Assembly: GCA_024305405.1 (NCBI GenBank)
Contig: JAKNDB010000068.1
Location: 12,087,501 to 12,151,500 of the forward strand
Direction of reading: 5' to 3'
Source: Dirofilaria immitis
Lineage: Eukaryota > Nematoda > Chromadorea > Rhabditida > Onchocercidae
Length of the DNA: 64,000 nucleotides
Position 1 is the stretch's first letter; each line of letters begins with the position of its first letter. A program made the position numbers and the translations under genes. Below, one piece after another: positions 23,005 to 38,454 of the stretch. A model generated the notes under the pieces. It made no database searches. It worked only from the letters and a program-made list of their open reading frames with translations, and was not told the origin of the DNA.

Positions 23005-23298
23005 AAAAATCCAAACTCCATTGTGGGAATAAGTGATGCTGGTGGATACGCTGTGAATAACACGATTCAATCCAATTTGCAAGAGATGAATTTTATTGTA
23101 GCTAATACTGATGCTCAAATGCTAGAGAAGTCATTGTGTGATTAAAAATTCAGTTTAACTTAACCATAAGACTTGGGACTAGTGATTTGCCTGATGTTGG
23201 CAAAAATGCAGCGGAAGAATCAATTGATAAGATTGTGGAATATATGAAAGATAGTCATATGCTTTTCATCACATCAGGAATGGGTGCCACTACCTTTA
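23005..23298 (+). pseudogene. ftsZ: Wolbachia ftsZ fragment in the nuclear genome
   Basis: This is a nuclear copy of part of the bacterial cell-division GTPase FtsZ. On the plus strand one reads VNNTIQSNLQEMNF, IVANTDAQMLEKSLCD, then after frame breaks LPDVG-like and AAEESIDKIVEYMKDSHMLF, then ITSGMGA. These correspond in order to the N-terminal nucleotide-binding domain of Wolbachia FtsZ. Internal stops include the TGA after SLCD, and there are small deletions. The GTPase signature GGGTGTG is cut off: after 'gaatgggtgcc' the match ends. Nothing of the C-terminal two thirds is present. Transfer from the endosymbiont and later decay is the straightforward reading. Contamination is unlikely, because the fragment is broken and flanked by host DNA. 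Confidence 0.85.
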
Positions 23299-23407
23299 AA
23301 TAAATTGCTTTTCCTCTTTCAACATTGAAACTTTCAAAATCTTGAAATTTTTGGACATACTAAAGAAAACGGATTATGAGTTTGCTGTCTTTCTTTTCGA
23401 AATTATG

Positions 23408-23487
23408 ATAGTATTTTATTCATTTCGTATTTTCTAGCAAAGATAAAATAGTATTTTATTCATTTCGTATTTTATAGCAAAGATAAA
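23408..23487. repeat. 40-bp tandem duplication
   Basis: Two copies of a 40-bp unit, at 23408-23447 and 23448-23487, starting 'atagtattttattcatttcg'. They differ at one position (ttttctag versus ttttatag), so the duplication is recent. It lies about 110 bp right of the ftsZ remnant. Confidence 0.85.
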
Positions 23488-26545
<3,058 letters not shown>

Positions 26546-27910
26546 TTTGACGGAATATCTTTGTTGAAATGGAATTCAATAATTCGATTTTGCAATAATA
26601 TCACAAATCCCTCAAAGAAAAAAAAGACATATAAATTCAGACTATAAGTAGATGGCTAAGTTATCAACAAATTATTAAGTAAGTGAAACGAAGACTGATA
26701 TGATTAAAGTTCAAATACTAAAATTTTCCAAAAAAAAATACTAAACATGTCCGGCAAATCATTCAATATCTTCGATCTCTTATCATAACTCTTAACGAAC
26801 GTATGTTGCTTTTTAATACATATAGCATATCTCTTCTAGATCTGGATGCTACGTGTAAAATGATGCAATTTCTGCAATATGACATTTATTCGATTTTAAT
26901 ATAATCTTCTAGTAAAATTGATGGTTAAGAAGGACAAAATGAGTAATCCGTAAAAGTTCATCGTAAATATATAAAAGAAGCATATTCGTCTTTTTCGTAT
27001 TTTAGAATGCTATGAGTAAAATAGTACCAGTAAAGAAAAGGATAAGAAAGGAGACGAAATCAGAAAAGAAATGAAATAATGTAGCATAATATTATAGGAG
27101 GACTGAGTGTTGAGAAAGAAAACAATAATGAGTGATAGGAAGTATAGTAGACTTGTGCAAAAGTGAAAAAAGGAAAATAAATATTCAGTTAGTGTGTAGG
27201 AGAAAAAGATTCAGGTTCAGGATGGGTCAGGAGACATAATGCGACAAGATTTCCCGGTGGCGAAAATTCTTACTCAACTTTCTATTTATTAAATTTCGTT
27301 ATTGGATTGCATATATTGTGGTATTGTTCATTTGTGCGTGTTAATATGTTACTTACAATTTCAATTTAGCTTTATCAGTTAGCAAAAGGGGAGGCAAGAT
27401 TATTTTCTCAGTCCTCCTTCCAATTTCTTTTAACTCTGAAAAATATGATCTAATTTTATTCGGATTTTATTTATTCTTTTTCTCTTCTACACAACATTGT
27501 TTTATCGTAGCCGTATATGGAAAGATAAATTATCAAAATATTATGCCACTACTTATTAGGAAGCGTTTGAATCTTTATCAATGCATCAATTTTCGGAATA
27601 TTTTTAGTTACGGAAGAATTACACTTCTCAAAATCATCTTTCTTTGTTTAGTAAAATTCATAAGAGAATAAAAGCTATTTCCCGAATCATACGTTGAAAT
27701 TATACTTGTGAAAATGTAGATATTTCATTTTTAGGTGAAAGCTATGTATGAGAATGAATCTTCTCTCTCAGAATATGAATAAAAGTTGTGTATGTAAAAA
27801 TAAAAACGCTTCATTGTATTCTGAGTTATGTTTTAGACATTGACGTGAGGATTTTAAATGTCAAAATTGAGGACTTATCGGCGCAGTGTATCTCCGTGTT
27901 TATCTTTTAG
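26546..27910. promoter_or_regulatory. Intergenic region between divergent HP1 and PRKRIP1
   Basis: About 1.4 kb separates the HP1 start (minus) from the PRKRIP1 start (plus). No exon is supported. The sequence immediately left of 27911 ends in TATCTTTTAG, a good splice or trans-splice acceptor directly abutting the PRKRIP1 ATG. No core promoter motif is recognised. Confidence 0.4.
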
Positions 27911-29033
27911 ATGCCACATGAAGATAAAGAGCAGGAAGAAGAACAAAAAGCTCGAACTGCTTATGATTTAATACGGATGCGGTTGGAAAGATTGCAGAAA
28001 AATATTGTATGTGCCCTAGTTTTTATCTTTGTTTTTTCTTCATTCTTTCCATCTCTCTTCACTTTGTCTTCCTCCCATTCAGGTCCTCTTCCCAATCAGT
28101 TAATTGATTCTTCTCTTTTGATCAAAATTTTCAATATATTTGATGCACTAATGCGAGAATAATGAAGAATTACAGGAGAAACCAGTGTCCATACCACAAC
28201 GACGAGATAGTCGGAAGCCACGGCCGCCGCCGGATTTCGTCCGTAATGTTGTTGGTTCATCAGCCGCAGCGGGGAGCGCGGAATTTCATATTTTCCGGAA
28301 TAATCGAAAGCGGGAAATGGATCGGTATTCTGTTTTTTCTTATATTTAACTGAAAGTTAAAATTGCTACAGACTTCTTTGAATCTATAAGATAGCTTTCC
28401 TGACATAACCAAAACAAAGTTAATCAAAATATAGTAAATTTAATAGGTTGGATTATATGAATAATAAAGCTTTACAAGAAGAATTGGATGAAAAATTTTT
28501 GGCTGAAAGAAGAAGACGAATGGAGGAGGAAGAAAAGAGAACTACCAGAAAACGGTTAAAGAGGTAAAAGCTATTTTTAGATCAATAGGATAGTCGTCTT
28601 TTTAAATCTTATGTTTTACTAGCTATGTACTTGAAGTGAATATTAACCCATCTAGTTTGAATCATTCATTTGACTCATCTCCGAGTATTAATATCTTAAA
28701 TTCAAATATTATGCAATTACTGCTATGTTTTTGCAGTTTGGTCTATTGTCAGATTTGGATTTTATTAATAAAAATTTCGAAACATCTTGATAATGAGCTT
28801 GAACATGATTTTCCTTATTATTGGAAAGTTATCATTCACTAAAAATTGCTTACATTTATTGTCATTTAGGCAGCGTTTCAAACAAAAAAAAATCTAAAAC
28901 GAAAAATGAAGAGAAAAATACAGAAAATGAAATCGATGAAGATAGTATGCAGTCAAATTCAATCACTGAGAAATCGAAACAGAATACAAATGAGGCGAAT
29001 AAAAGAGTGGTACAAACTGGCGCAAGTTCTTAG
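27911..29033 (+). CDS. PRKRIP1: PRKR-interacting protein 1 homolog (PRKRIP1)
   Basis: PRKRIP1 is a small nuclear, spliceosome-associated protein first described as an inhibitor of the double-stranded-RNA kinase PKR. Exons are 27911-28006, 28158-28324, 28447-28563 and 28870-29033. Family features: EEQKARTAYDLIRMRLERLQ, the diagnostic core RPPPDFVRNVVGSSAAAGSA followed by EFHIFRNNRKREMDRLDYM, then a long charged helix (EELDEKFLAERRRRMEEEEK) and a basic tail. The ATG sits directly after TTTTAG, a likely SL trans-splice site. One extra A in the long A-run at 28884-28892 shifts the frame. Corrected, the protein is 180 aa, close to the human length as I recall. The stop used is TAG at 29031-29033. 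ABHD16A follows 524 bp downstream on the same strand, so an operon is possible but not shown. Confidence 0.92.
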
Positions 29034-29556
29034 GCACAGCAAGCTGAACCAGAAAAACAAAATTGTTGTTCCGGATTCATCAATAAAAGGAATTTCAAAA
29101 GATTTTGTAAAATGAAAGAAAAGGATGTTTAGTGATTCTGTGCTTGTTGTCCATTCTTTTCTATTTGCAATAATAAATATTTATTTTACTCTTAGTGATA
29201 TAATTTATTGCAACGTTTACAATCGTATGGTACAATGTCGAAATTTAGTTGTGAAAATCATATCAATTTTTATGCATGTGTATACGTATACGTATGTATT
29301 TGTACATTAGTTTTCTACTGACCTATAAGGTTTGTCGCTCAGTTCAATCTATACAACGTTCAATTGATTCTAAGATGATGAAATATTCTTTGAAAATAAA
29401 TCCTCAGACATGTTATCTGTTTCGATTTCGACTTTCGAAAGATGCCTTTCCGGGCATGCGCCATCGTATATTGGAAGATGGCTATTGTATAATTATTTAA
29501 TTTCTATATGATTCGTCAAATGATTAAATCATTAAATTCCAGTAATTAATTTGGAG
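29034..29556. other. Spacer between PRKRIP1 and ABHD16A
   Basis: A partly coding-like stretch at 29370-29500 (FRLSKDAFPGMRHRILEDGY) ends in a stop and connects to neither gene. AATTCCAG at 29534-29541, just upstream of the ABHD16A ATG, could be a trans-splice acceptor. Probably 3' UTR plus short intergenic sequence. Confidence 0.35.
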
Positions 29557-32500
29557 ATGACACCAGCCAATACTTTGTTGAGCTTTATAAGAGGTCCAAA
29601 GGTATATGCATATATTCGTCGTCATGATACAGTTTTCCCGAGTAATTCATTAGAATATGTGAGTGAAACAATGCTAACAGTTATGAATGGATGTCGTGCA
29701 ATATGTACAGTTATTTCACCATTTCTTTTTTGGTACGTTGTTGTTCTTGTTTTCGATTTAGAAAATAGTTTTTTCTCAAAATTCGCGAATTTAAAAATAC
29801 TGCAAAAGTCTGGAAAGTTTTGCAAAATTTCTCAATTATTAAAAATTTTCTATTTCGCTGTTATTTTTTCAAAATTTTTGAAAAATCTGGAGAAAAATCA
29901 TTGTAATTTTTCAACATATATTGCTTTCAAAATATTGCTTAATTCTAATTTCTTGAGAACCAGACTTATTTCTCGCAAGGATATTTTTTCCTTATTTATT
30001 TTTTCCTTCTTGTTTTTTATATTTTCTAGTTTTTCTTGTTTGTAATGAGTTGATTGACTTAATTGATTTAAAAGTGTATTTTTATCATGTTAAAGATATC
30101 CGTTAAAGTTGTAATATACTTCGAATAATTGAACATTTTTCATATTTCACTTCTTTATGATAAACATTGCTGTGTATTGAGGAAGTAGTAGATAGATATT
30201 GAAATAGCAAAAATTAGCTTTTAAAAAAAAGAAAATAAAAATTATCAAATGCTATGTAAGTTACCTGTTTTTCTAAATTTCAGATTGCCTATAATCGATC
30301 GTTATTGAATGGAACAAATTTTTAATGTTAGCAAAATTTACGGTAACGTATTACGTGATAGCGATTGGCATGAGAACTGCTGGAAGGATATTCAATCCAG
30401 AATATCGCCGGTTTGCCGATACATTGTTTGAAGCTCATTTACACGATCGAAATGCGAAAGCACTCTTGCTAGAATATGATTATGAGGTGTGCACCAATTC
30501 ATTACTATTTTTATTCATCGGTCTGAAGTCTCGAACTTTACTCTTCTTTACTTTGCGAGAGCATTTGTGCTACTTATTTTAAATTTCAGTTATTTGCTGC
30601 ACCAGTTGATTTTCAAGCTACGAGGGAGTCCTGAAAATATTTCGAAACACCAAGCAAGTTTGCAGGTAGAAATATGTTATATACCACATTACGAAATTGC
30701 TTATCTTACAGTATTGCTTATACTTTTGCACGTGCGCTTGTTTATCCTGGTTCGATAGTATTATTAAACAAATTGATTCAGTCATTTCTGATTGAAAATC
30801 GACGAAAGCTTGTCATGGAAAAGGTTAGCTTTCAACTAATTTTTGGAACGTTATAAGATAAATATTATTTTCTACATGCTCCATAAAAATTTCCGGTTGA
30901 TCAATTATTACTGCTACCATTATTTTTATTCAATTTAGTTATGGAAATTTTAGTACTTTATTTTTCCAAACTTCACTCATGCTTCCGTTTGAAGATGATA
31001 TTATTGTTAGACAAGATAGGCTGGAAAGCAATTTTGATTCTCAAGCCTATTTTTGGGTTTTTTTCGATTGTATAACTATAGCAAAAATTTATAAGTTAGA
31101 CTTGAGAGATTTTTGTAGGTTACAATAGCAGTCTTTAGATTACGATAGATTCAAAAGATAAATATATATCTCTTTCGGAAAAAATAATGAAATTTATGGT
31201 ATAAATTTAAAATTTTTTTAAAAATGAACTTATTTCTACTTTTAAGGGTGCCATGCGTGGAGTTTTAATGACATGCGAAGGTAACCAGGTAGATACAATG
31301 TTTGTCGACCGTCGAGAACAAGGAGAAAATGGTGATATTCTGGTTATAACATGTGAAGGAAATGCTGGATTTTACGAAACTGGCATTATGCCGACCCCAC
31401 TGGCATTGAACTATTCTGTGCTTGGATGGAATCAGCCTGGTTGTGTGCTCTTAATTAATTTATTTTATTACTAATCAGCCCATACAGTTTCTTTATCACA
31501 TAAAACTTTACTAAGACGCGCGATACTAGCTCATCCTTACGTTTTTCGTATTTTGAAGTTTGCATGGGTTTTGAATGCTTAATAAATCTTTTTTGTTCTG
31601 TGAAACCTGCTAAGATTGGTTTCAATATATTTTAAAATAATGGTAACATTTTTAAGCCATTTTTTTAAAGTTTATCTCAAATATTTCAAAATATTTCAGG
31701 ATTTGGTGAAAGTAGTGGTACGCCAACACCAAAACAAACAGTTGCATCAATTGATGTCGTTGTTCAATATGCGATACATAAATTAGGTTTTGCGGAAAAT
31801 CAAATTGTTATTTATGCATGGTCAATTGGAGGATTTCCGGCAACATGGGCTGCTGCTAACTATTCGAATATCAAAGTAGTTTTTATCTTTCTGAGGCTTT
31901 CATTTGGAAAATTAATTCCGAAAAGATAACTAATTTGTTTAATTTACAAATGTTATACCTAATGGTCTTCATATATATATACACATATATGTATGATTTT
32001 TTCTCCCATCTCAGTAGCACCGATCGTTGATAAAATTTAATACTATGCAGCGCTGTTTCAACAAATCCACTCAAACAACAATTGCCGGTTATCTCAACAA
32101 CATCCAAACTTGCTAGGATTGCACAAACTAAACCCTCAGGACAAAAGCGATAAGCAAAATCAGAATTATCAATGTATCATCACCTATCCAATCTGAGTTG
32201 ATTAACCCATCTAAAGTTGAGTAAACTAGATTACTATTGTAAGGTGGGCCTATAAAAACTATGTCGCATTGTGAAATAGTTTTCGGTAACCGGTTAGCAC
32301 TGCAACAAATTAGTGTAATATTATCTGTAGTACCAAAGTCTTTAGCTGTTTTTTTGGGTAATTGCAAATTATAATAGTCTGAATCTGCCATAAATGCATG
32401 CTTGGCGCCTCGAGAAAGTGCTTCAAATGAAAAGCACTGCTTCCGCAGAATAAGTCAAGCACATTTAAATTATAAATAGGCTTTTTAAAGAAAGTATGTT

Positions 32501-33324
32501 AAATATATATATATATACATAGCTGTTCCCTTTTCATATCCAAAAATTTCTAGGATTATACTGTGAATTTACAATTAATTAATCTTTAAAAACCAATGAA
32601 AGAAGTTGAATACGCAAAAGTTTTACATGTAACCCCAAAACATTTGGAGTTAAAGTGACGATAGATTTCAATTTTTAATATTTTGTATTTTCCATTTTAG
32701 GCTTTGATATTGGATGCAACGTTTGATGATCTTTTGCCTCTTGCTGAGGCTAAAATGCCGAAATCGTGGGCTCCATTAGTTGAATTCATCATTCGAACTT
32801 ATTTCGATATGCCAATCGCTTTGCAGGTTCACATATATATGTAGATTATCTATACGAAGTTGGAAGACTTTATTTTTGCTTTATTTCTTTATATTTTTTA
32901 TATTTTTATTTATTTTTTCTCATATTTTTTATTCCAGTTAGCAGCATATCATGGGCCTATAACGTTAATCAGGCGCACTCAAGATGAAATGATCATAACG
33001 ACAGAGGGCACGAACGAAGAACGCCTTGCTTCAAATCGTGCCAACAATTTGCTGAAATCACTACTTCGTGCACGGTATCCTGATCTAATAAATGATGATG
33101 CTGAACTAGCAGTGGATATTTGGCTAGCAGCAACTCCGTTGGAACGAATATCGATGGTTAAAACTTGCCCATTAGCATCAACAATGGATAATAGCAAAAA
33201 TTTAGCCAAACAAAATCGAAGCACTTTGATATATTATTTATGCTCCAGGTATCTGGTAGATTTTGATTCCAGTCACAACACTCCGCTGGAATTATCATTA
33301 TTCACCATACCGTCATCGTTGTAG
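29557..33324 (+). CDS. ABHD16A: ABHD16A-type alpha/beta-hydrolase (BAT5)
   Basis: ABHD16A is a membrane-bound serine hydrolase that makes lysophosphatidylserine from phosphatidylserine. Exons: 29557-29732, 30284-30486, 30590-30665, 30712-30823, 31247-31439, 31700-31875, 32701-32826 and 32938-33324. The N-terminus (MTPANTLLSFIRGPKVYAYI) and hydrophobic segments before IFNPEYRRFADTLFEA fit the family. The hydrolase core shows GNQVDTMFVDRR, ITCEGNAGFYETG, YSVLGWNQPG, the nucleophile elbow YAWSIGGF (GWSxGG-type, Ser in WSIGG), LILDATFDDLLPLA (catalytic Asp region), GPITLIRRTQDEMI, and a His in DSSHNTPLE. Three bases are missing from runs: a G near 29731-29732, a T at 30318-30322 and a G at 30631-30633. 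Corrected it is 483 aa, somewhat shorter than human. Intron 6 hosts a Wolbachia rsmD remnant. Confidence 0.95.
32101..32476 (-). pseudogene. rsmD: Wolbachia rsmD fragment inside an ABHD16A intron
   Basis: On the minus strand this reads like the middle of bacterial RsmD, the methyltransferase that modifies guanine 966 of 16S rRNA. Matches in order: YNLNVLDLFCGS (SAM-binding motif I), EALSRGAKHAFMADSD after a one-base correction, KDFGTTDNITLICC, CDIVFIGPPYNSNLV, STLDGLINSDWIGDDTLII. The catalytic motif DPPY reads GPPY, so the key Asp is lost. Beyond DDTLII the frame is broken; DFAY...CPEGL at about 32130 may be the next piece. N- and C-terminal parts are absent. It lies antisense in a host intron, between 31875 and 32701. 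The family match is strong. The Wolbachia origin is inferred from the wording of the match and the ftsZ remnant nearby. Confidence 0.82.
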
Positions 33325-36300
33325 ATTTAACTAAAATAGAATAAAAACATGTTAATATAAGTAGTAAGGAAAGCCTGAGGTTGAATATAAATTATTTTCA
33401 TTTCTGATATGATTTTCCAATGTTTTTTAGCTCAAACTTATTATTTTATTACAAATTTTACAATTATTAAGTAGAAACAAATGTTGATAGTAACATGAAT
33501 TTATAATTTTTGATGTTCGTTTTATATTTCTAAGTTTCGGCGTTAAATATTTGCTTCAATCAGTTGGTCTCGTAGCCGAATAATTAAGCTGGGGGTAGGG
33601 TTAATATCAATTTTATTCGCATTAATGGTATTTAATAAAATGTATTTAACGCAACGTTTATAATAATTGATTACATGAGGAATCCCATTCCTCAAAATTA
33701 TAATCTGATCAATGATAAATTTAGCTGATTTTTATTTTTAGGAATATTTCATTTTCGGAACGTTTCCAACACAATAAAATAAGCATTATCAAATATATTA
33801 TTTCCTTACCTAATTAGGATGTAATAAAGAAATTCAGTAAATCAATGTATTCTTCTTCTTTGATTACTCTTCTAATTAATTTAACTGATTCTTACAATTT
33901 ATTTAGGTAAATTTCAAAATGTTCAAATTTTATACGGGTTTTCAGCATTTCGTTATCTCCTGTACATGTTTGTATGTTTGTTGCTTAACAATGTAATTAT
34001 GTTCTTTAATTTCTAAATCAAATCATGAGCTCAAACTTTTCTCCTTTGGCTTAAGCTTAGCAAAGAGAAAAGCTTGAATTGTATATGTTTATTCCCGAAT
34101 AAATATATAGAAAATTTTGCAGTAATTTTTATTGCTTTTTAATTCGGGTTTGAGATAAATATAAAATTTCTTTTTAATTTAATATTCTAATTATTCATAA
34201 CAAATTGTTGAATATTTTATACAACTTTGTCTTATTCTCTTATCTTATTTTCATTTTTTTAAATCTACAAACTCCAATCCAGGCTTTATTTTTCAATACC
34301 TCATCTATTTAAATTTTTATCAAAACATCATTTTCTCATTTAGCAAATAAAGAAAGATGGGAGAAGTGAAAAAGGATTGAAATCCATCTTTATTTTACTT
34401 ATTCTAAAGGCGACACAATCTCCACAGAAAGAAAATAGTTGCATATTGTTTTTATTTCGTGAATTGATTTACTGATTGGTAGCAATAAAATTTGAGAATT
34501 TTTAATGGATATAACTATCAAATGAAGCATCATTTTCCTGCTTTTTCCATAATTTATGATATCTTTAGCAAATATCCTTCGATTTTGATGCTCTTGCTTA
34601 TGTATTTTATAAAAATTTGAAATATGTTTTATGCAAAGCTTTTTAAATTTCATAAAAATCTTTTTTCTTCTTAAGATTTGCATTTTCTTACATTATGAGA
34701 ATTTTTTTCAAAATTATACAAAAGAACTACCGAACATATCGTACCAAGTGGAATCTGTCGATGGTTGTCATTTATGTAAACATTTATGTAAACAAAACTT
34801 GTTTGCTTCCTTTCTTAATTCTTTGCTTGAGTAAAATTATAAAGTTATGTTTGCTAATCTTCCATCTATCCCTTCCAATTTCAATTTTTTTCTGCCTTAT
34901 ATTATTTTCCATCTTACGTGTTATTTCAATCTTCTTTTCCGTCATTCTTACAAGCACTAAATTTTTACAACGCTTCAGATAAACGAACCAATCTATTCGC
35001 CCTCAGTCGTATTACTTTTTTTTTTTTTATTTTAACATATCATTACCATTTCAACATTTTCTTTCTCTTCCTCTGTAAAAGTAAACGAGAGAAGGAAAGC
35101 TGGAAATTTTAGGATAGCTATTCGTTATGTACTTTTTAATTTCATTTTTCTTGTCCTTTTGAAACATATTTAAATATATATTTTCTTTGCACTTCTTTTA
35201 TTCCTTTTACTATACCTAACTTTTCTTTCGTAAATAATTCTGTGAAAGAGAAATAGATTCTGGTAGAATTTTTTTTTGGTTCCTTTTTAAGTATTGAAAA
35301 ATAAATTTTTTTTTTGATGTGAATTAAGGGCAAAGAAAATGATTATTAGTTTGAAAGTTGAAAGTTATCATCTAATAAAATTTGCTATTAGAATTTATTG
35401 CTGCTTGTAATACACATACGATGTATCTAATATGATGTTGTGAAGATTTTTTTGTTTGACTTGCTTTCACAAACAAAAATAATTTTTTTAAAAGGATGAA
35501 CAGTAATACAACAATATGATAATCCAGTGAAGATGTCTTCTTGATTATTCAGACTGGAATAATCATTTATAAATCTGGCTGGGAGTTAATGAGGAACTGG
35601 TTTTAGGTCAAGGATTAGCAGAACTGCTTAGCAAAGGAAGCTGATGGTTAGGCGACTGCTAAGCTGGTGGTAGGTAGCTAGGGCAATTGACCTCCGTCTT
35701 GCCAAATGAGCTATGTTTGGCGCCTGGTAAGCATTTGATGTAACGGATAATTGAATACATGAACAAAGGAGTTACGGAGTCGTTACATGAACAAAGAATC
35801 ATGCATTTATCTAATAGATAAAGCCAACTGCAACAACGAATTACAATGAATAAAGTTATGATAAATCATCTGATATGTAATAGATAAAGCCAATATTTAA
35901 ATGCGATCATCTAGTCCTGAAAAGATGAAACCGAAAATAAAAGGCGTTTCTTCACGCTAACCATTTACGGAATTTTTGGAATTGTGAATTCAATTATTAA
36001 ACAAAGGACATTTTACCATTTGATTGCGGATAACTAATACAAAGAATTTCTATTACATACATTTCAAAAATAAAAATACTTTTATTATAGAGGTATTTTA
36101 AAATTTATAAATTATTCGATCTTTCCGACATATGAATATATGAATTTTACAGCATAATTTTACAGTATATGATAAATATGTATGGTATTATTAGTACATT
36201 AGATAGTTCAAATATAATTTATGAAATTTTATTCCATACTTCAACAAATGATACTCTGGTTTTTCTCGCTGTTAGAATTTTCTTTTTATAAACTGATTGT

Positions 36301-38383
36301 TTTTACTAATAGTGTGCGATATACAAATACTATATGAATCAATAAATCATAAGTTATAAATAAATCGCGTTGTCGAATATATATATTCTGTCGTAATATA
36401 TCAGTTATATATGATAATTGCTGTTCGATAATATCATATATTACAAACTTGCTCATATAAAATTGCTGAAAATCTCAGTTCGTTTGTATGATTTTAAACA
36501 TAGCTGAAATTTTCTATCAAAAATCAAGGATAAAAGTTCGTTTTAACGCTTCCTATCCATTTCAAAAATAAATTAGATACGAGAAAAAAAAGCGTCCAAT
36601 TTAGACTTATATCATAAATTGCTTATATATATATAATTGATAATTGATTACGTAAAGATGAATTTTCTATATTTCATCGAAATTTTTTTCCAATAAAATT
36701 CAATCATTCCATGGAAAGAACTTTGATACAATTCTATGTGCTTTTTTTTCTACTAACGTTATGAGTGAGCTACAATAACAACAAAAAGTTTATTAATTAG
36801 AGGAAGCAATTTACCATTATTCTAAATTAATAATAAAGAGAAAATTTCCCTTTCAAATATTTGAGATATTTTATTGCTAAATAAAGACAAAGTACTATCT
36901 CTTTCTAGTGAAGCAAGATTTTTGACAAATCAATAATTATTATATTTCAAGAACAATATTTAATATCTGTCAGAGCTTTTCTATAATAAATATGATAATT
37001 ATTTAATGAGTCATAAAGTGATTGATAACGACAATCAGTAATTTATGACCCGAGGTGATAACAAATATGTTTTGTATGATGTTTTCGGCCTTTATATGCT
37101 TCGATATCATATATTTAACAATGTAGCAAATTCCGGAGATTAATGATTCCGTTCCAGAAAATGAATAATAAAAAAATGCTTTCTAGCTCTTTAGAAATTA
37201 TTTTATAAACTAAATCGATTTGGAATTAATGAATCTAGCTTCTGATATTATTCTTCGAAACTTCTGATTTCTATCGCTTTCCAATTTCAACATAAATTTT
37301 GTACTCACATATAATGAATAGATTTGGCTTTCAAAAAATTGCAATTTTAGAAATTTTTAAGATTATCCGATTTTACTTTTTCTACTGAAATAACTGTTTC
37401 TGACTTTTCATCATTTCTAGAATTTCCATCATCTTCTTGTAAAGAAATTTCGAGATAAAGATTTTTGTAAATTGTTATTGAGGAAATTTTTAAATATAAC
37501 TATTACATTGTGAAAATCGCTGGTCGAAATTTTCTGGAAAATCAATAAATAATTTATGGCCGATTTAATCTGAATAATAATTATCATTTAAAACCATTTA
37601 TCCTCTCTTTCAGTTTTTTCTTTTTCAAGAAAAAAATAAATAATCGTGAAAAGAAAAAAGAAAGAAAATAGAAATAATTCGAATGAGCAGGATTTTAAGC
37701 TTTTCACTAGGATTGACAAGTTATCAATCAATGTTGTGAAATATTTAGCAGAACTTTAATATTACCTTTGCCCGTCATACCAAGTTTTTCTAATTATTCT
37801 TGAACTAACTATCTTGTGGAAAGAAATTTATTTCCTTGTGTTTTTTTTTTTTGTAAATTTTTCTGTAATTTTTAATTTTTTTATTTTGATTTCAAATAGA
37901 GCTCTATGCTGCAGTACTACAATTTTAAATAATAACATAGATTGAATAGAATTCTTTCTCATAATATCATAATTGGGATATCTTAAAATAAAATTATCAT
38001 ATCTATAGCTTTTAATGATATGTTAACCGGTAGAGAAGGAGAGAAAACACTGAATATACCAATTATGAGGTAACCGGAATTATTGTTTTTTAATAAATAT
38101 ACATTCAACTATTTGATCAAACTAAAATTGCAACAACTTCTCGACGTTTACGTCGCACGTAGCTGTATTTTCAATTTCCATTTTTATCATGCTTTTTAAA
38201 CATGAGTTTTGTTGTCTCAGACATACGATTTTTTTCTTCTCTTTTATAAATGAAAAATGATATACTTTAAACTGAAGAAAAATCATATAAAGCAAATGAT
38301 GATGATCAAAATATATTGTATGAGCTAATTGTTATGGATTTAAAAATTTCGTTTTTCTTAGCATATTTTACGAGCTTGCTTAG

Positions 38384-38395
38384 GTATATATATAT

Positions 38396-38449
<54 letters not shown>
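38384..38449. repeat. (AT)n microsatellite
   Basis: A run of TA dinucleotides interrupted once by 'catg' near 38400. It sits in the gene-free region and is likely length-polymorphic. Confidence 0.9.

Positions 38450-38454
<5 letters not shown>

Noticed and set aside
31883..32107. Minus-strand open frame next to the rsmD remnant
   Set aside because: It may be a continuation of the bacterial segment, but I could not match it to a known protein, so it is not listed separately.
33561..33620. tRNA-like sequence ('tggtctcgtagccgaa', 'gctgggggtaggg')
   Set aside because: No consistent cloverleaf or proper box A/box B spacing could be found.
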